From Flavobacteriales bacterium (GTDB taxonomy: Bacteria > Bacteroidota > Bacteroidia > CAIKAF01), in assembly GCA_025055635.1 (NCBI GenBank), contig JANWWQ010000016.1, forward strand, positions 1 through 34,693: a stretch of 34,693 bases of DNA. The letters run 5' to 3'. The position numbers were made by a program, and so were the translations under genes. Of the stretch, positions 16,764 through 26,350 are shown piece by piece. Position 1 is the stretch's first letter; each line of letters starts with the position of its first letter. The notes beneath the pieces are model-generated. The model made no database searches and was not told the DNA's origin. It worked only from the letters and a program-made list of their open reading frames with translations.

Positions 16764-17450
16764 ATGAGCTCAGAAACCACAATAACTAAACCTAAAACAA
16801 GGGAACCCCTGTTCAGCAAGAAAAACTTAAAGCTGATTAAGGATCCCCTTAATGACAACAATCCCATCACCGTGCAAGTGCTCGGTATTTGTTCGGCTTT
16901 GGCCGTCACCGTCCAGGTGAAGCCGTCCTTTTACATGTGTCTGGGCGTGCTCTTTGTGATAGCCATGGGCAACGTGGTAATTTCCCTAATCCGTAATTAC
17001 ATTCCCAACCGGGTGCGTATCATAGCGCAATTGGTGGTGGTGGCAGGTCTGGTAACCATTGTGGACCAGGTCCTTAAAGCGTATGCCTACGATATGAGTA
17101 AACGCCTTTCTGTTTTCGTAGGCCTAATCATCACCAACTGTATCGTGATGGGCCGTCTAGAAGCCTTCGCCATGAGCAATAGGGTGTGGCCTTCCCTTCT
17201 GGATGGTATTGGAAATGCCCTCGGCTATAGCGTGATTTTGCTCATCGTGGCCACGATCCGGGAAATCTTTGGCAGCGGCACGTTCTGGGGGTACCGCATC
17301 ATTCCTACCAGCTTTTATGCTACTGAAAGCTCGGGCGGCTATGTGAATAACGGTATGATGCTGCTGCCTCCCATGGCCCTCATTATCGTGGGTGTAATCA
17401 TTTGGGTGCAGCGATCAGTAAATAAAAAACTTATTGAAAAACCTGAATAA
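16764..17450 (+). CDS. nqrD: Na+-translocating NADH:quinone reductase subunit D
   Basis: 228 residues with six membrane helices and a hydrophilic N-terminal tail of about 25 residues. Cys43 (LGICSALAV) and Cys126 (TNCIVMGRLEAFA) are the conserved pair that, with the NqrE pair, holds the intramembrane iron centre. NqrD and NqrE are homologous to each other and lie inverted in the membrane. It begins 15 bases after nqrC and ends 6 bases before nqrE, so it is clearly cotranscribed. Confidence 0.97.
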   Translation: MSSETTITKPKTREPLFSKKNLKLIKDPLNDNNPITVQVLGICSALAVTVQVKPSFYMCLGVLFVIAMGNVVISLIRNYIPNRVRIIAQLVVVAGLVTIVDQVLKAYAYDMSKRLSVFVGLIITNCIVMGRLEAFAMSNRVWPSLLDGIGNALGYSVILLIVATIREIFGSGTFWGYRIIPTSFYATESSGGYVNNGMMLLPPMALIIVGVIIWVQRSVNKKLIEKPE

Positions 17451-17456
17451 TTTCCT

Positions 17457-18074
17457 ATGGAAAATTTGCTCAGCATATTCGTGAAGTCCATCTTCGTGGA
17501 CAACATGATTTTCGCCTATTTCCTTGGAATGTGTTCCTATCTGGCTGTTTCAAAGCGCGTTTCCACGGCCATAGGTCTGGGTACTGCGGTCATTTTTGTG
17601 CTCACAGTTACAGTGCCGGTGAACTATCTGATAGAAAATTACCTGCTTAAAAAGGGTGCTCTGGCTTGGATAAGTCCGGAATTTGCCGATCTGGATCTCG
17701 GATTTCTAAGTTTAATATTTTTCATTTCCGTAATCGCAGCCATCGTACAAATTGTGGAGATGGTAATTGAAAAGGTATCCCCGGCCCTGTATAATGCTTT
17801 GGGTATTTTCTTGCCGCTCATTGCTGTTAATTGCTCAATTCTGGGCGGATCTCTTTTTATGCAAACCCGAGATTATGCCTCATTGGCAGAAGCTACCGTA
17901 TTTGGTCTCGGATCGGGTATAGGTTGGTTCATCGCAATTGTGGCCATTGCAGCCATTCGTGAACGTCTCCGTTATTCAGATGTGCCCGCCCCTTTGCGAG
18001 GTTTGGGCATGTCATTTATCATTACGGGACTTATGGGTATTGCTTTCTTGAGTTTTGCCGGAATTAAACTGTAA
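17457..18074 (+). CDS. nqrE: Na+-translocating NADH:quinone reductase subunit E
   Basis: 205 residues, six membrane helices. Cys26 ([11 protein letters not shown]) and Cys126 (AVNCSILGG) are the conserved iron-centre ligands that pair with those of Nqr[15 protein letters not shown] and the late [20 protein letters not shown] are typical. The length is normal. The 47-base gap to nqrF is AT-rich and is the longest spacing inside the nqr set from nqrB onward. Confidence 0.97.
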   Translation: MENLLSIFVKSIFVDNMIFAYFLGMCSYLAVSKRVSTAIGLGTAVIFVLTVTVPVNYLIENYLLKKGALAWISPEFADLDLGFLSLIFFISVIAAIVQIVEMVIEKVSPALYNALGIFLPLIAVNCSILGGSLFMQTRDYASLAEATVFGLGSGIGWFIAIVAIAAIRERLRYSDVPAPLRGLGMSFIITGLMGIAFLSFAGIKL

Positions 18075-18121
18075 AACACAAAAAATAATTGCGTAAAAAT
18101 TTCAAATAATTTAAATTCCCA

Positions 18122-19423
18122 ATGAATCCTGTTTTTATAGCCGTTTCAGTGGCCGTTTTCCTGGCGGTAATTTTCCTGTTGGTGGCGGTGTTGTTATTTG
18201 CCAAAGCTAAGCTCACCAACTCTGGACCGGTGAAGATCCTTATCAACGATGAGAAGGAAATCATTGTGCCCGCAGGTGGAACCTTACTTTCCACACTGAG
18301 CGCTCAGAAGATTTACCTTCCCTCGGCCTGTGGCGGTGGGGGCACTTGTGCCATGTGTAAATGTCAGGTATTGGAGGGGGGGGGCGATATTTTGCCCACG
18401 GAAAAAGGATTTTTCACGCGTAAGCAAATTCAGGAAAAGTGGCGGCTTGGTTGTCAAGTTAAGGTGCGGCAAAATATGCGTATTCGCGTCCCGGAAGAAG
18501 TGTTTGGCATTAAAAAATGGGAGTGTGAGGTGGTTAGTAACTATAATGTGGCAACCTTTATCAAAGAATTTGTGGTGAAATTGCCTCCCGGAGAAAATTT
18601 ACACTTCAAACCCGGTGGGTATATTCAGATTGATGTTCCTCCCTGCGAAGTGGATTTCAAGGACATAGACATTAGTCCCCATCCCGATGACCCTGCAGGT
18701 CCTGACAAGTTTAAACCGGAATGGGACAAGTACAACCTATGGAGCCTGAAAATGAAAAACACTGAGCCCGTCTTCAGGGCCTACTCCATGGCTAATCACC
18801 CTGCCGAGGGCAACATCATCATGTTGAATATCCGTATCGCTACGCCCCCCTGGGATAAAGTTAATAATCGCTGGATGAACGTCAATCCGGGGGTGTGCTC
18901 TTCCTATATCTTTTCCCGAAAACCTGGAGATAAAGTGACCATTTCGGGGCCGTATGGCGAATTTTTCATCAAAGATACCGATAAGGAGATGATTTACATA
19001 GGGGGCGGTGCCGGGATGGCACCCTTGCGCTCGCATATTTTTCACTTATTTTATACTCTTAAAACAAAAAGAAAGGTGTCCTACTGGTACGGAGGGCGTT
19101 CCCGGCGGGAATTGTTTTACGTGGACCACTTCAGGAAAATTGAACAGGAATTTCCCAACTTTAAGTTTTACGTGGTACTCTCTGAGCCTTTGCCGGAGGA
19201 CAACTGGATAGTGAAAAAATCCTTGGATGATCCCAACGGAGAAGGTTTTGTAGGCTTCGTGCACCAGGCCTTGATTGATAACTACCTTAGCAAACACCCA
19301 GAGCCGGAGGAAGTAGAATACTACTTCTGCGGCCCCCCCATGATGAATGCGGCCGTATTGAAAATGCTGGACGATTTCGGAGTGCCCAAAGAAAATATTT
19401 CCTTTGACGACTTTGGCGGATAA
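18122..19423 (+). CDS. nqrF: Na+-translocating NADH:quinone reductase subunit F
   Basis: 433 residues; the NADH-oxidising entry subunit. A single N-terminal membrane helix (about 5-27) is followed by a [2Fe-2S] ferredoxin domain with ligands C70, C76, C79 and C111. Next comes an FNR-like module with the FAD motif RAYSMANHP (219-227), the NADH-binding [12 protein letters not shown] (294-305) and the C-terminal [12 protein letters not shown]...FDDFGG segment. All redox ligands are in place. A run of eight G at about 18375 lies in the ferredoxin domain (LEGGGD) and could be prone to slippage, but the frame is intact. The T9SS protein gene starts 49 bases downstream. Confidence 0.97.
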   Translation: MNPVFIAVSVAVFLAVIFLLVAVLLFAKAKLTNSGPVKILINDEKEIIVPAGGTLLSTLSAQKIYLPSACGGGGTCAMCKCQVLEGGGDILPTEKGFFTRKQIQEKWRLGCQVKVRQNMRIRVPEEVFGIKKWECEVVSNYNVATFIKEFVVKLPPGENLHFKPGGYIQIDVPPCEVDFKDIDISPHPDDPAGPDKFKPEWDKYNLWSLKMKNTEPVFRAYSMANHPAEGNIIMLNIRIATPPWDKVNNRWMNVNPGVCSSYIFSRKPGDKVTISGPYGEFFIKDTDKEMIYIGGGAGMAPLRSHIFHLFYTLKTKRKVSYWYGGRSRRELFYVDHFRKIEQEFPNFKFYVVLSEPLPEDNWIVKKSLDDPNGEGFVGFVHQALIDNYLSKHPEPEEVEYYFCGPPMMNAAVLKMLDDFGVPKENISFDDFGG

Positions 19424-19472
19424 AATATTTGGAAATTTGAAATTTCTGTTTTTACTTTGTAAAAAACTAGCC

Positions 19473-21002
19473 ATGAAAAGTTTTTACCTCGCTTTGAGTT
19501 TTGCCGCTATTTCTATCGGTAGCCTTATCGCCCAGGCCAATCTCATTTTGAGCGATGGCACCGGTACCCTCAGATTTCGGTTGACCGGCACCAATCCCTA
19601 TTTGGTATTGAACAACGCCAACTTCATTAACAACGCCTCATCCTTAGCCTTTGACCCGGGAGCCGCCAACGCCAATAGTGGTATTGTTCTTGTAACCGGT
19701 AATAGCGATACCCAAATAGGAGGGAGCGCCCCTACCACATTTTCCAACTTGCGCATAAATAAAAGCAATGCTGAGGTAGACCTCAATCAGAACATTACCG
19801 TCACGTATCGGGCTTCCTTAATAGCATCCATGAACAATAGGATGGATCTTAATAATTCCCAAATGACACTTGGGCCCAATGCTATTATAACGGGGGAGAA
19901 CATTACAACCACTGGGGGTGCGCGCTTTTATTGTGACGACAATGAATTGGGAACCATAAGAAAAGATACCTCTTTTGCTGGCCCGCCAAGCGGTCAATAT
20001 GTGGGAAATTTGGGCGTACAAATCTGGGCAAATGCGAACCTGGGTCCCACAACTTCTATAATTCGTGGACATGATAGACAAACAAGCACAGTGCCCGGTG
20101 GTGGTACAAGTATTGGTCGCTTTTTTGATATTATTCCTGGGGGCGTTTGGAACGGCATTAATGGCGGAATAGGAATGTTTTACCATCAAGATGAATTGTA
20201 CACTATACCTGAAGGCAACCTGGTATTTTATCGTTCTCCCAGCTATGGGGTCAACACCTCCGATTGGGAAGAATATGGGTATGGATCCTATGCTGGGGCC
20301 TATGCGGGGTTAGGTATTTGGGCTATTAATAACTCAACCACAAATCACGTTTTGTTAAATTATTCTGGATTGGGCTTAGGGTTTCACTCCTTCTCTCGTT
20401 GGACGTTAAGTGATCCTGACGTTTCTCCCCTCCCTGTTTCATTAACCAGCTTGACCGCCACTTGTAATAACGACCACATTTTAATTACCTGGACCACTGC
20501 TTCTGAGCTGAATTCTAAAGAGTTTGTGGTGCAGCGCAGCACTGACCTTCAGAATTGGGTGTTTGTGGGTGCTAAGCCCGGTGCCGGTAACAGCAATCAG
20601 CCCCTTTCCTACTCTTTAGTGGATCCAAGGCCTGAACCCGGCGTTAATTACTATCGTCTGCTCCAATTTGACTACAACAACAGTGATCCGGCAATCTATG
20701 GTCCAGTCTCCTCCTCCTGTAGCCCCACGGGCGAGCCCACTGGCGAAAATCTGGTCTTTTATCCCAACCCTTCCACCGACTGGATGACGGTGGATGTGGT
20801 GCTGGCCGAGGCATGGGACAATGCTGAATTGCGCATCATGGATGTAACAGGCAAGCTCGTGCAGCTCCAGAATGTCTCCCTGAAGGAAGGCTTCAACAGC
20901 TTTAAGGTGGACGTAAGCAATCTGGCCCCGGCTACCTATGCCTTTGTTTTATCTAATGGTGTTCGCTCTTTCCCAATCCAAAAATTCGTCGTACACCGCT
21001 AA
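19473..21002 (+). CDS. T9SS type A sorting-domain secreted protein
   Basis: 509 residues from ATG 19473; the frame is open further upstream but overlaps nqrF. A clear signal peptide (MKSFYLALSFAAISIGSLIAQ) is followed by a Gly/Asn/Ser-rich beta region (about 22-315) with no domain I can name. A fibronectin-III-like segment spans about 325-415 (PLPVSLTSLTATC, ITWTTASELNSKEFVVQRS). The last 80 residues are a type A T9SS sorting domain: FYPNPSTDWMTV, then LRIMDVTGKLVQLQNV, then FKVDVSNLAPATYAFVLSNG. The protein should be exported by Sec, moved across the outer membrane by T9SS and attached to the surface or released. Although only 49 bases after nqrF, it has no functional tie to it. An intrinsic terminator follows directly. 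Confidence 0.93.
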   Translation: MKSFYLALSFAAISIGSLIAQANLILSDGTGTLRFRLTGTNPYLVLNNANFINNASSLAFDPGAANANSGIVLVTGNSDTQIGGSAPTTFSNLRINKSNAEVDLNQNITVTYRASLIASMNNRMDLNNSQMTLGPNAIITGENITTTGGARFYCDDNELGTIRKDTSFAGPPSGQYVGNLGVQIWANANLGPTTSIIRGHDRQTSTVPGGGTSIGRFFDIIPGGVWNGINGGIGMFYHQDELYTIPEGNLVFYRSPSYGVNTSDWEEYGYGSYAGAYAGLGIWAINNSTTNHVLLNYSGLGLGFHSFSRWTLSDPDVSPLPVSLTSLTATCNNDHILITWTTASELNSKEFVVQRSTDLQNWVFVGAKPGAGNSNQPLSYSLVDPRPEPGVNYYRLLQFDYNNSDPAIYGPVSSSCSPTGEPTGENLVFYPNPSTDWMTVDVVLAEAWDNAELRIMDVTGKLVQLQNVSLKEGFNSFKVDVSNLAPATYAFVLSNGVRSFPIQKFVVHR

Positions 21003-21026
21003 AATTTCAGGCATTTATCTATAGTG

Positions 21027-21058
21027 AGGCCGGCATAACAGTCGGCCTTTTTATTTTT
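21027..21058 (+). terminator. Intrinsic terminator after the nqr/T9SS unit
   Basis: Arms 21027-21034 and 21041-21048 form an eight-pair stem with one G-T wobble (AGGCCGGC / GTCGGCCT) and a six-base loop, ATAACA. A T-rich run (TTTTTATTTTT) follows at once. It sits 25 bases after the T9SS gene stop. This is a textbook Rho-independent terminator for plus-strand transcription. Confidence 0.85.
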
Positions 21059-21451
21059 AGGAGTTTGTCTGTATTAGCAGAGGGCTTCGGTTAGCAGGGG
21101 GGCAAATGCTATCGGTTTGAGCAGAGTTATTGTACTTCAAATCGGATTAGGTGGATACCTCTCCTGTGGTCTGTTATGAACGGTTTCTCCGTGCTTCAGG
21201 CCTTTTTTCCACAAGAAAAATGAAACGTCGCCTGAGCTTCACATCCTAGGGGCTTTATACTATTTAGCTTTATTTCTCCTGAAAACAATCAAGCTGATCC
21301 AACCTACTAGTCTAATGCCAAAAATTTTTACAATCCTGGAAAAGTGAGACCTTCCCTTTAGAATCCGTAGGGGTGGTGTTGTGTAAATCCTCACTTCAAA
21401 AGCTAGGAAATCCTTACTCCATAACACGACTAACCCGAAGCCGAATTCTAA
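21059..21451. other. Intergenic region between convergent genes, no gene found
   Basis: 393 bases between the terminator and the end of the minus-strand sugar permease. I see no coding frame, tRNA-like structure or clear terminator for the permease. AAGTGAG (21342-21348) and CTCACTT (21390-21396) form a 7-base inverted repeat around a 41-base spacer. The segment could hold decayed DNA, but nothing is recognisable. Confidence 0.6.
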
Positions 21452-23125
21452 TCAGAGCGGAGTAGACCGGTGTAATTTGCTATGGCGTAGAGTTTCCGAA
21501 AGAACCCAGCCGCAGAAGGCCAGAAATGCAAATCCCACCAGGTCCAACAGGTACGAATAACGAATACCGGCTTCGGAGCCCCAACCGTACACTCTTAACA
21601 GGTCAGCCAATTTTCCCTGCAAAGGAGGGATGATGGCCCCTCCCAGGATCATCATAATCAGGTAGGCAGAGCCCTGAGGCGTGGCTGGTCCCAGATCTGT
21701 TACGGCAAGATTGAAGATACAGGGCCATAAAACTGAACACATGAGCCCTGTGGCTACTATATACCAACGAGCCTCAGGCCTCGCTTCAGATAAAAACCAA
21801 AAAGTGAGAAGGGCTCCCGTTAGGCTCAGAAGGATAAGCATACGGGCTGGTTTATGGTCAGAGGCCCAAAAAATAAAAGAAAGAAGGAGAGGAAAAGGCC
21901 AGTAGGAAAGAAAATCTCTCCAGTTGGAACCAGACAAATGAATTGTGATTAAAACCACGATAAAAGCCAGAATCGGCATGATTGCTGTGAAAACCCGCTG
22001 TCTCCATTTGTTTAATGGAAAGACAGCCACGGCACCGGCCCAGCGGCCCATCATCAGACTTCCCCAATATAAGGTGACTATGGGGGCTATTTCAGAAACC
22101 TTCAATCCGCCATAATTTTTTTGGCGTAATAACTCTCCCAGGTTGCTCACAATGCTCACTTCCACCCCCACATATACGAAAATGGCCAGCATGCCCCAGC
22201 GCAACTGAGGAAAAGCCAAGGCCTGGCGGTACCCCTCCGAAGGTATTGTTCGCGGCAAATACCATAATACAAAACCGAAAATCCATACAAGTACAAGAAT
22301 CAATGGTAGGAACCTGGCCCATTCCCGCCACGCCTGTACTTGATTTAATAAACGCTCTACAATCGGGTGATAGGTGGCCAGCACCACACTAAAAAGGAGG
22401 AGCACCGGTAAGGCAAGCCCAAGCGCCACACGGGAAGCGACCTTATCCACAAGGACGCTTTCCTGGTATTCCCTTGGGATATGACGGGAAAAGTGAAACA
22501 GCAAGGCAGCAACGGCAAACAGAGCCCCAACGACCAAATACAGGGCCACCACTTTGAGGAGGGAAAGCCCTTGAATGGCCTCATCGCTCAGTGCGCCCGG
22601 AGACCCAAACAGAGCCAGGGAAACTACCAGAGGACCAACCGCCGTACCAAAAGAATTGATGCCGCCTCCCAGACTGATTCGGGCCGCCCCCGTGGAGCCA
22701 TCCCCCAACGCAATCGCTAGAGGTTGAGCGGCCGTCTGCTGTAGGGAAAAGCCTAAGCCTACCACAAATAATCCTGTAAGAATTCCAGCATAACTCCGCA
22801 GCAACAGCATTCCAATCATCACCAGAGCTCCAAAGGCAGAAAGCCATAAGCCGCGTACTATGGTGCCCTGATAACCCCAAGAGCTAATCAGGTCCTTGCC
22901 CTGAAGTGAACTCACCCACGTGATGCCCAGGGCCCCCAGAAAATATGAAAGATAAAACGCAAAATCTACCAACTGACTTTGAAACTGGTCTAAAGCAAAG
23001 TAGAATTTACAAAAGGGAATGAAAACACTATTTCCGGCTGCAATGAAACCCCAAAAGAAAAAAACGGTAATCAGGGTTACGAGAGCTGGATAATTGGTGG
23101 ATTTTGCTTCAGAGGCGGTTGTCAT
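21452..23125 (-). CDS. FucP-type sugar:H+ symporter (MFS)
   Basis: 557 residues from ATG 23125 (a TTG three codons upstream is also in frame). About 12-14 membrane helices. The N-terminal half has FFFWGFIAAGNSVFIPFCK and a GLGFSLQQTAAQPLAIALGD block. Loops then give a GGGINSFGTAVGPL segment. This pattern fits the FucP/glucose-galactose branch of the major facilitator family, and Bacteroidota members are similarly long because of an enlarged central region. The C-terminal half has NLAVTDLGPATPQGSAYLIMMILGGAIIPPLQG, characteristic of that branch. The substrate is probably a hexose or fucose-like sugar, but no catabolic gene lies beside it. It stands alone between two non-coding gaps. Confidence 0.85.
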   Translation of the reverse strand: MTTASEAKSTNYPALVTLITVFFFWGFIAAGNSVFIPFCKFYFALDQFQSQLVDFAFYLSYFLGALGITWVSSLQGKDLISSWGYQGTIVRGLWLSAFGALVMIGMLLLRSYAGILTGLFVVGLGFSLQQTAAQPLAIALGDGSTGAARISLGGGINSFGTAVGPLVVSLALFGSPGALSDEAIQGLSLLKVVALYLVVGALFAVAALLFHFSRHIPREYQESVLVDKVASRVALGLALPVLLLFSVVLATYHPIVERLLNQVQAWREWARFLPLILVLVWIFGFVLWYLPRTIPSEGYRQALAFPQLRWGMLAIFVYVGVEVSIVSNLGELLRQKNYGGLKVSEIAPIVTLYWGSLMMGRWAGAVAVFPLNKWRQRVFTAIMPILAFIVVLITIHLSGSNWRDFLSYWPFPLLLSFIFWASDHKPARMLILLSLTGALLTFWFLSEARPEARWYIVATGLMCSVLWPCIFNLAVTDLGPATPQGSAYLIMMILGGAIIPPLQGKLADLLRVYGWGSEAGIRYSYLLDLVGFAFLAFCGWVLSETLRHSKLHRSTPL

Positions 23126-23566
23126 TAGGGCCAAAAGTAATAAGCTGCTTTCGGTGCTCTCCTGATAAGGAACTCTTATGTCAGGGGCCTTGGACTAATG
23201 GCGCCAAAGGGAGGAAGACCGTCTTGCTGGAGGTTTGAGTAGGACTGCATCTTAGGCTTGGCTTACTGGCCCGGAGCCGGCATTGCTTTTTGGTCTGTAC
23301 TCATCAAGAAATGCTAGGGTCCACGAAACTTGTATCACTCCAATCTCTGGAAACGGCCATTTTGGGAAACAAACTTCTCCGGCTTTTGAACCTTCACTCC
23401 CCTGAGTAATAGAAGAAAACGCTGTTTTTCACCAAGTGCGTAACGAGGAATTTTAAAATTAAGACCAAAAGGCCGGAAAAGTCCTCAAAAAATTTAATTC
23501 TTGCAACCATGGGTTCGGTAATTGCGTTTACAATAATGATGTAGCACCTTTAAACTCTGCCCTCCT
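23126..23566. other. Divergent intergenic region between the sugar permease and rpoD
   Basis: 441 bases that must hold the promoters of both divergent genes. No open frame with coding character and no RNA gene was recognised. No stretch fits TTTG - about 19 bases - TAnnTTTG well. The 100 bases before rpoD are AT-rich, as expected for a promoter region. Confidence 0.6.
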
Positions 23567-24430
23567 ATGAGACAAATAAAAATTTCTCACCGGATCACCA
23601 ACCGGGATTCGGCCTCTTTAGATAAATATATCAATGATGTGAGCCGGTTACCAATGGTATTGCCTGAAGAAGAGGTAGAATTGGCACGGCGCATTCGCGA
23701 AGGGGATGAAAAAGCCTTAATAAAACTTGTATCTGCTAATTTAAGATTTGTAATTTCGGTGGCTAAACAATATCAGAACCAAGGCCTTTCCTTAGGCGAC
23801 CTAATCAACGAAGGCAACCTGGGTTTGATAAAAGCCGCGCTGCGTTTTGACGAAACGCGCGGGTTTAAATTTATCTCCTACGCTGTGTGGTGGATCCGGC
23901 AATCCATAATGCAAGCTATTGCCGAGCATGCCCGGATCGTGCGTTTACCGGCGAATAAATTCACCCTCATTAATAAGTTGAATCGCATTTTCAGCGAACT
24001 GGAACAAAAGTTTGAAAGAGAACCCACGGCTGAGGAGTTGGCCCAATTTTCAGATATTGAATATGATGAGCTGCTGGCATTGCTTCAATCCAATACAAAG
24101 TATACATATTTGGATGCTCCTTTATCTGACTCCGAGGATAGCGGCAATCTTTATGACGTCACAGAAAACGGCGAACCTTCGCCGGAGCACAATTTGATGA
24201 AGCATTCGCTCAAGGAAGATATCATGCGCTTGCTCAAAAGTCTGAACCCTAGGGAGGCCAAAGTGATTAAATTATACTATGGTCTGGAGGATAAACATCC
24301 GTATTCTCTGGATGAGATTTCGGAAAAGATGGGTCTGACCCGGGAGCGGGTGCGTCAGATTAAGGAGAGGGCCTTGCGCAAGCTCAGGCAATGCCACAAA
24401 GCCAAGTATCTGATTGCCTATCTGGAATAA
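23567..24430 (+). CDS. rpoD: Primary sigma factor RpoD/SigA, Bacteroidota type
   Basis: 287 residues, the short Bacteroidota form without region 1.1 and the large non-conserved insert of E. coli sigma70. It opens with MRQIKISHRITNRDSASLDKY (region 1.2). Region 2 is canonical (NLRFVISVAKQYQNQGLSL, LINEGNLGLIKAALRFDE, GFKFISYAVWWIRQSIMQA). Region 3 starts at RIVRLPANK. Region 4 has the -33 binding helix-turn-helix at about 245-272 (SLDEISEKMGLTRERVRQIK). In this phylum it directs RNA polymerase to TTTG / TAnnTTTG promoters. rpe follows after 46 bases and may be cotranscribed. I am confident it is the housekeeping factor rather than an alternative one, because region 2.4 and 4.2 residues match that group. 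Confidence 0.95.
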   Translation: MRQIKISHRITNRDSASLDKYINDVSRLPMVLPEEEVELARRIREGDEKALIKLVSANLRFVISVAKQYQNQGLSLGDLINEGNLGLIKAALRFDETRGFKFISYAVWWIRQSIMQAIAEHARIVRLPANKFTLINKLNRIFSELEQKFEREPTAEELAQFSDIEYDELLALLQSNTKYTYLDAPLSDSEDSGNLYDVTENGEPSPEHNLMKHSLKEDIMRLLKSLNPREAKVIKLYYGLEDKHPYSLDEISEKMGLTRERVRQIKERALRKLRQCHKAKYLIAYLE

Positions 24431-24476
24431 CCTTCACATTTGTTAATAACACCCCCTGTTTAACTTAGGGGCCTTG

Positions 24477-25145
24477 ATGGAAGCAGGGAAATCCTGTTTA
24501 CTGGCCCCTTCCCTCTTGTCAGCCGACTTCCTGCGTCTGGGGGAGGAGCTGGATATGCTCCAAAATTCGCCTTCCGACTGGATTCATGTGGATGTGATGG
24601 ACGGGCGTTTTGTGCCTAACATCAGTTTTGGCTTTCCTTTATTGGAAGCGATCCGAAGGAGAGTTACCAAACCACTGGACGTGCACCTGATGATTGAAGA
24701 ACCGATGGCTCATGCAAGGAGATTTGCAGAATACGGGGCTTCCATTATCAGCATTCATTCCGAGGCCGAAAAGCACCTTCAGCGGGCCCTCAGCGAGATC
24801 CGCTCTTGGGGGGTTAAGGCCGGCCTGGCCCTCAATCCCCACACGCCCATTCATGTGCTTGAGCATCTTGTTGATGATGTGGACTTAGTGCTTGTTATGT
24901 CGGTGAATCCAGGTTTCGGAGGCCAAAAGTTTTTGCCAGAAACCTTCCGCAAGTTGGAACAACTTGTTTGTCTTAGGCAGGAGCGCAAGGCCCGTTTTCT
25001 GATTGAGGTGGACGGTGGTGTGAACTTAGACAATGCCCCCAAGTTGGTAGCTGCAGGTGCCGATGTGTTGGTGGCTGGTCATGCCGTTTTCCGGGCTCAG
25101 GACCCTCTGGGGGCTATTCGGCAGTTGAAGGGCATGGGAACTTGA
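24477..25145 (+). CDS. rpe: Ribulose-phosphate 3-epimerase
   Basis: 222 residues from ATG 24477 (a TTG one codon earlier is possible). It interconverts ribulose-5-phosphate and xylulose-5-phosphate in the pentose phosphate pathway. The TIM-barrel signature motifs are complete: APSLLSADF at the start, metal ligands H37 and D39 (HVDVMDGRFVPN), H70 (LDVHLMIEEP) and D179 (EVDGGVN). The phosphate-binding loop VMSVNPGFGGQKF is at 140-152. The length is normal. It is codirectional with rpoD and the following acyltransferase gene, with gaps of 46 and 35 bases. Confidence 0.97.
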   Translation: MEAGKSCLLAPSLLSADFLRLGEELDMLQNSPSDWIHVDVMDGRFVPNISFGFPLLEAIRRRVTKPLDVHLMIEEPMAHARRFAEYGASIISIHSEAEKHLQRALSEIRSWGVKAGLALNPHTPIHVLEHLVDDVDLVLVMSVNPGFGGQKFLPETFRKLEQLVCLRQERKARFLIEVDGGVNLDNAPKLVAAGADVLVAGHAVFRAQDPLGAIRQLKGMGT

Positions 25146-25180
25146 TTTTTTAGCCCAAATTTGGCCTAAGGGAATATTCT

Positions 25181-26302
25181 ATGGGTGTACCCCCTACTAC
25201 AAGTCTCATTAAACGCGAGGCGGGGTTGAGCCGGATCCCCTATTTAGACGGACTGAGGGGTCTGGCCTGTTTGTTCGTAGTGGCCCACCACTATTTCCTG
25301 ATGCCCTTTTATGACAATAAGGACGTGATGCAATCCTGGTGGGGGCGGCTTTTTTTCCAAACCTGGGGGGTGGTGGATTGGTTTTTTGTGCTGAGCGGAT
25401 GGCTCATAGGTACCATTTTGCTACAGCATAGAGACAGCCCCCGTTACTACCGTACCTTTTATGTGCGTCGTGCGGCTCGTGTGTTACCCCTGTTTTTCGT
25501 CCTTTCAGTTTTATTTCTTTTCTTATCTAAAACGTATGAGACGCATCTGCCCTGGCTCTTCAATGATCCACTGATGCCTTTGTGGAGCTTTCCTTTAACC
25601 CTCCATACCCTCGTAGGAGGATATTACGGTACTTTGGGGGATCGTTTTATTTCCGTCTCCTGGACCCTAGTTTTGGAAATGCATTTTTATTTACTAATAC
25701 CTGTAATAATTAAATATTTTAACAGGTTTCAGTTTGCCTTGTTATTTTTAGGTCTTACAGCCTTAGCCATATATTTAAGGCTTGTGGTGCCGGGAGAATG
25801 CGGTGTATGGCAACGCAGCCTGCTTTTCACAAGGCCCGAAGGCGTTTTCGGTGGAGTGCTCCTGGCCTATTATCAAAAGGACAAGTTATTTTTATTTAAT
25901 GGCAACCCTTGGGGACCTTGGATTTTGTGGATAGCTCTATTTCCAGGTGTTGTTCTCAGCGCCTGGGATTATTATTTCGGAGTATTTACCTACACGTGGT
26001 TTGCTCTTACAGCGATGGCTTTTTTTGCCGTTTTGCTGGTTAAGCCCATGTTTTTTAAGGATGTTTTAGAATTTAAATTCTTCCGCTGGGTGGGCACCAT
26101 ATCGTATTCTGTTTATATATGGCATTTGCCCATCATTGGTCTGGTGTTTAATGTTTTCCTTAAGGGCGATCCCCAGCCCAGCCATCCTTTCTTCTGGGAA
26201 GGTACTTTAGGTGCGCTAATCCTCAGTTTTCTGGTTGCGCAATTGTCTTATGTATTTATTGAAAAGCCCTTTCTGAAAGCGGGAAAAAGATTCTCCTATT
26301 AA
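25181..26302 (+). CDS. Acyltransferase-3 family membrane protein (OafA/YrhL-like)
   Basis: 373 residues with about ten membrane helices. The family R-x10-H motif is visible as R26 and H37 in YLDGLRGLACLFVVAHHYF. The block DWFFVLSGWLIGTILL and the RRAARVLPLF segment are also typical. Enzymes of this family move acetyl or other acyl groups from cytoplasmic CoA donors onto extracytoplasmic sugars of O-antigen, peptidoglycan, exopolysaccharide or secondary metabolites. The acceptor here cannot be told. There is no fused SGNH domain. It follows rpe by 35 bases. The 3' side is a short AT-rich gap where it converges with the minus-strand hypothetical gene. Confidence 0.9.
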   Translation: MGVPPTTSLIKREAGLSRIPYLDGLRGLACLFVVAHHYFLMPFYDNKDVMQSWWGRLFFQTWGVVDWFFVLSGWLIGTILLQHRDSPRYYRTFYVRRAARVLPLFFVLSVLFLFLSKTYETHLPWLFNDPLMPLWSFPLTLHTLVGGYYGTLGDRFISVSWTLVLEMHFYLLIPVIIKYFNRFQFALLFLGLTALAIYLRLVVPGECGVWQRSLLFTRPEGVFGGVLLAYYQKDKLFLFNGNPWGPWILWIALFPGVVLSAWDYYFGVFTYTWFALTAMAFFAVLLVKPMFFKDVLEFKFFRWVGTISYSVYIWHLPIIGLVFNVFLKGDPQPSHPFFWEGTLGALILSFLVAQLSYVFIEKPFLKAGKRFSY

Positions 26303-26350
26303 TTTTTCTAAAATGTAATAATAACATAATAACTTGATTCTAAATTAACC

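Noticed and set aside
21361-21400. Possible IS256-like transposase remnant (sequence resembling GATTTACACAACACC on the minus strand)
   Set aside because: A 15-base resemblance to the 3' end of transposase genes is too short; no reading frame or inverted terminal repeats support it.
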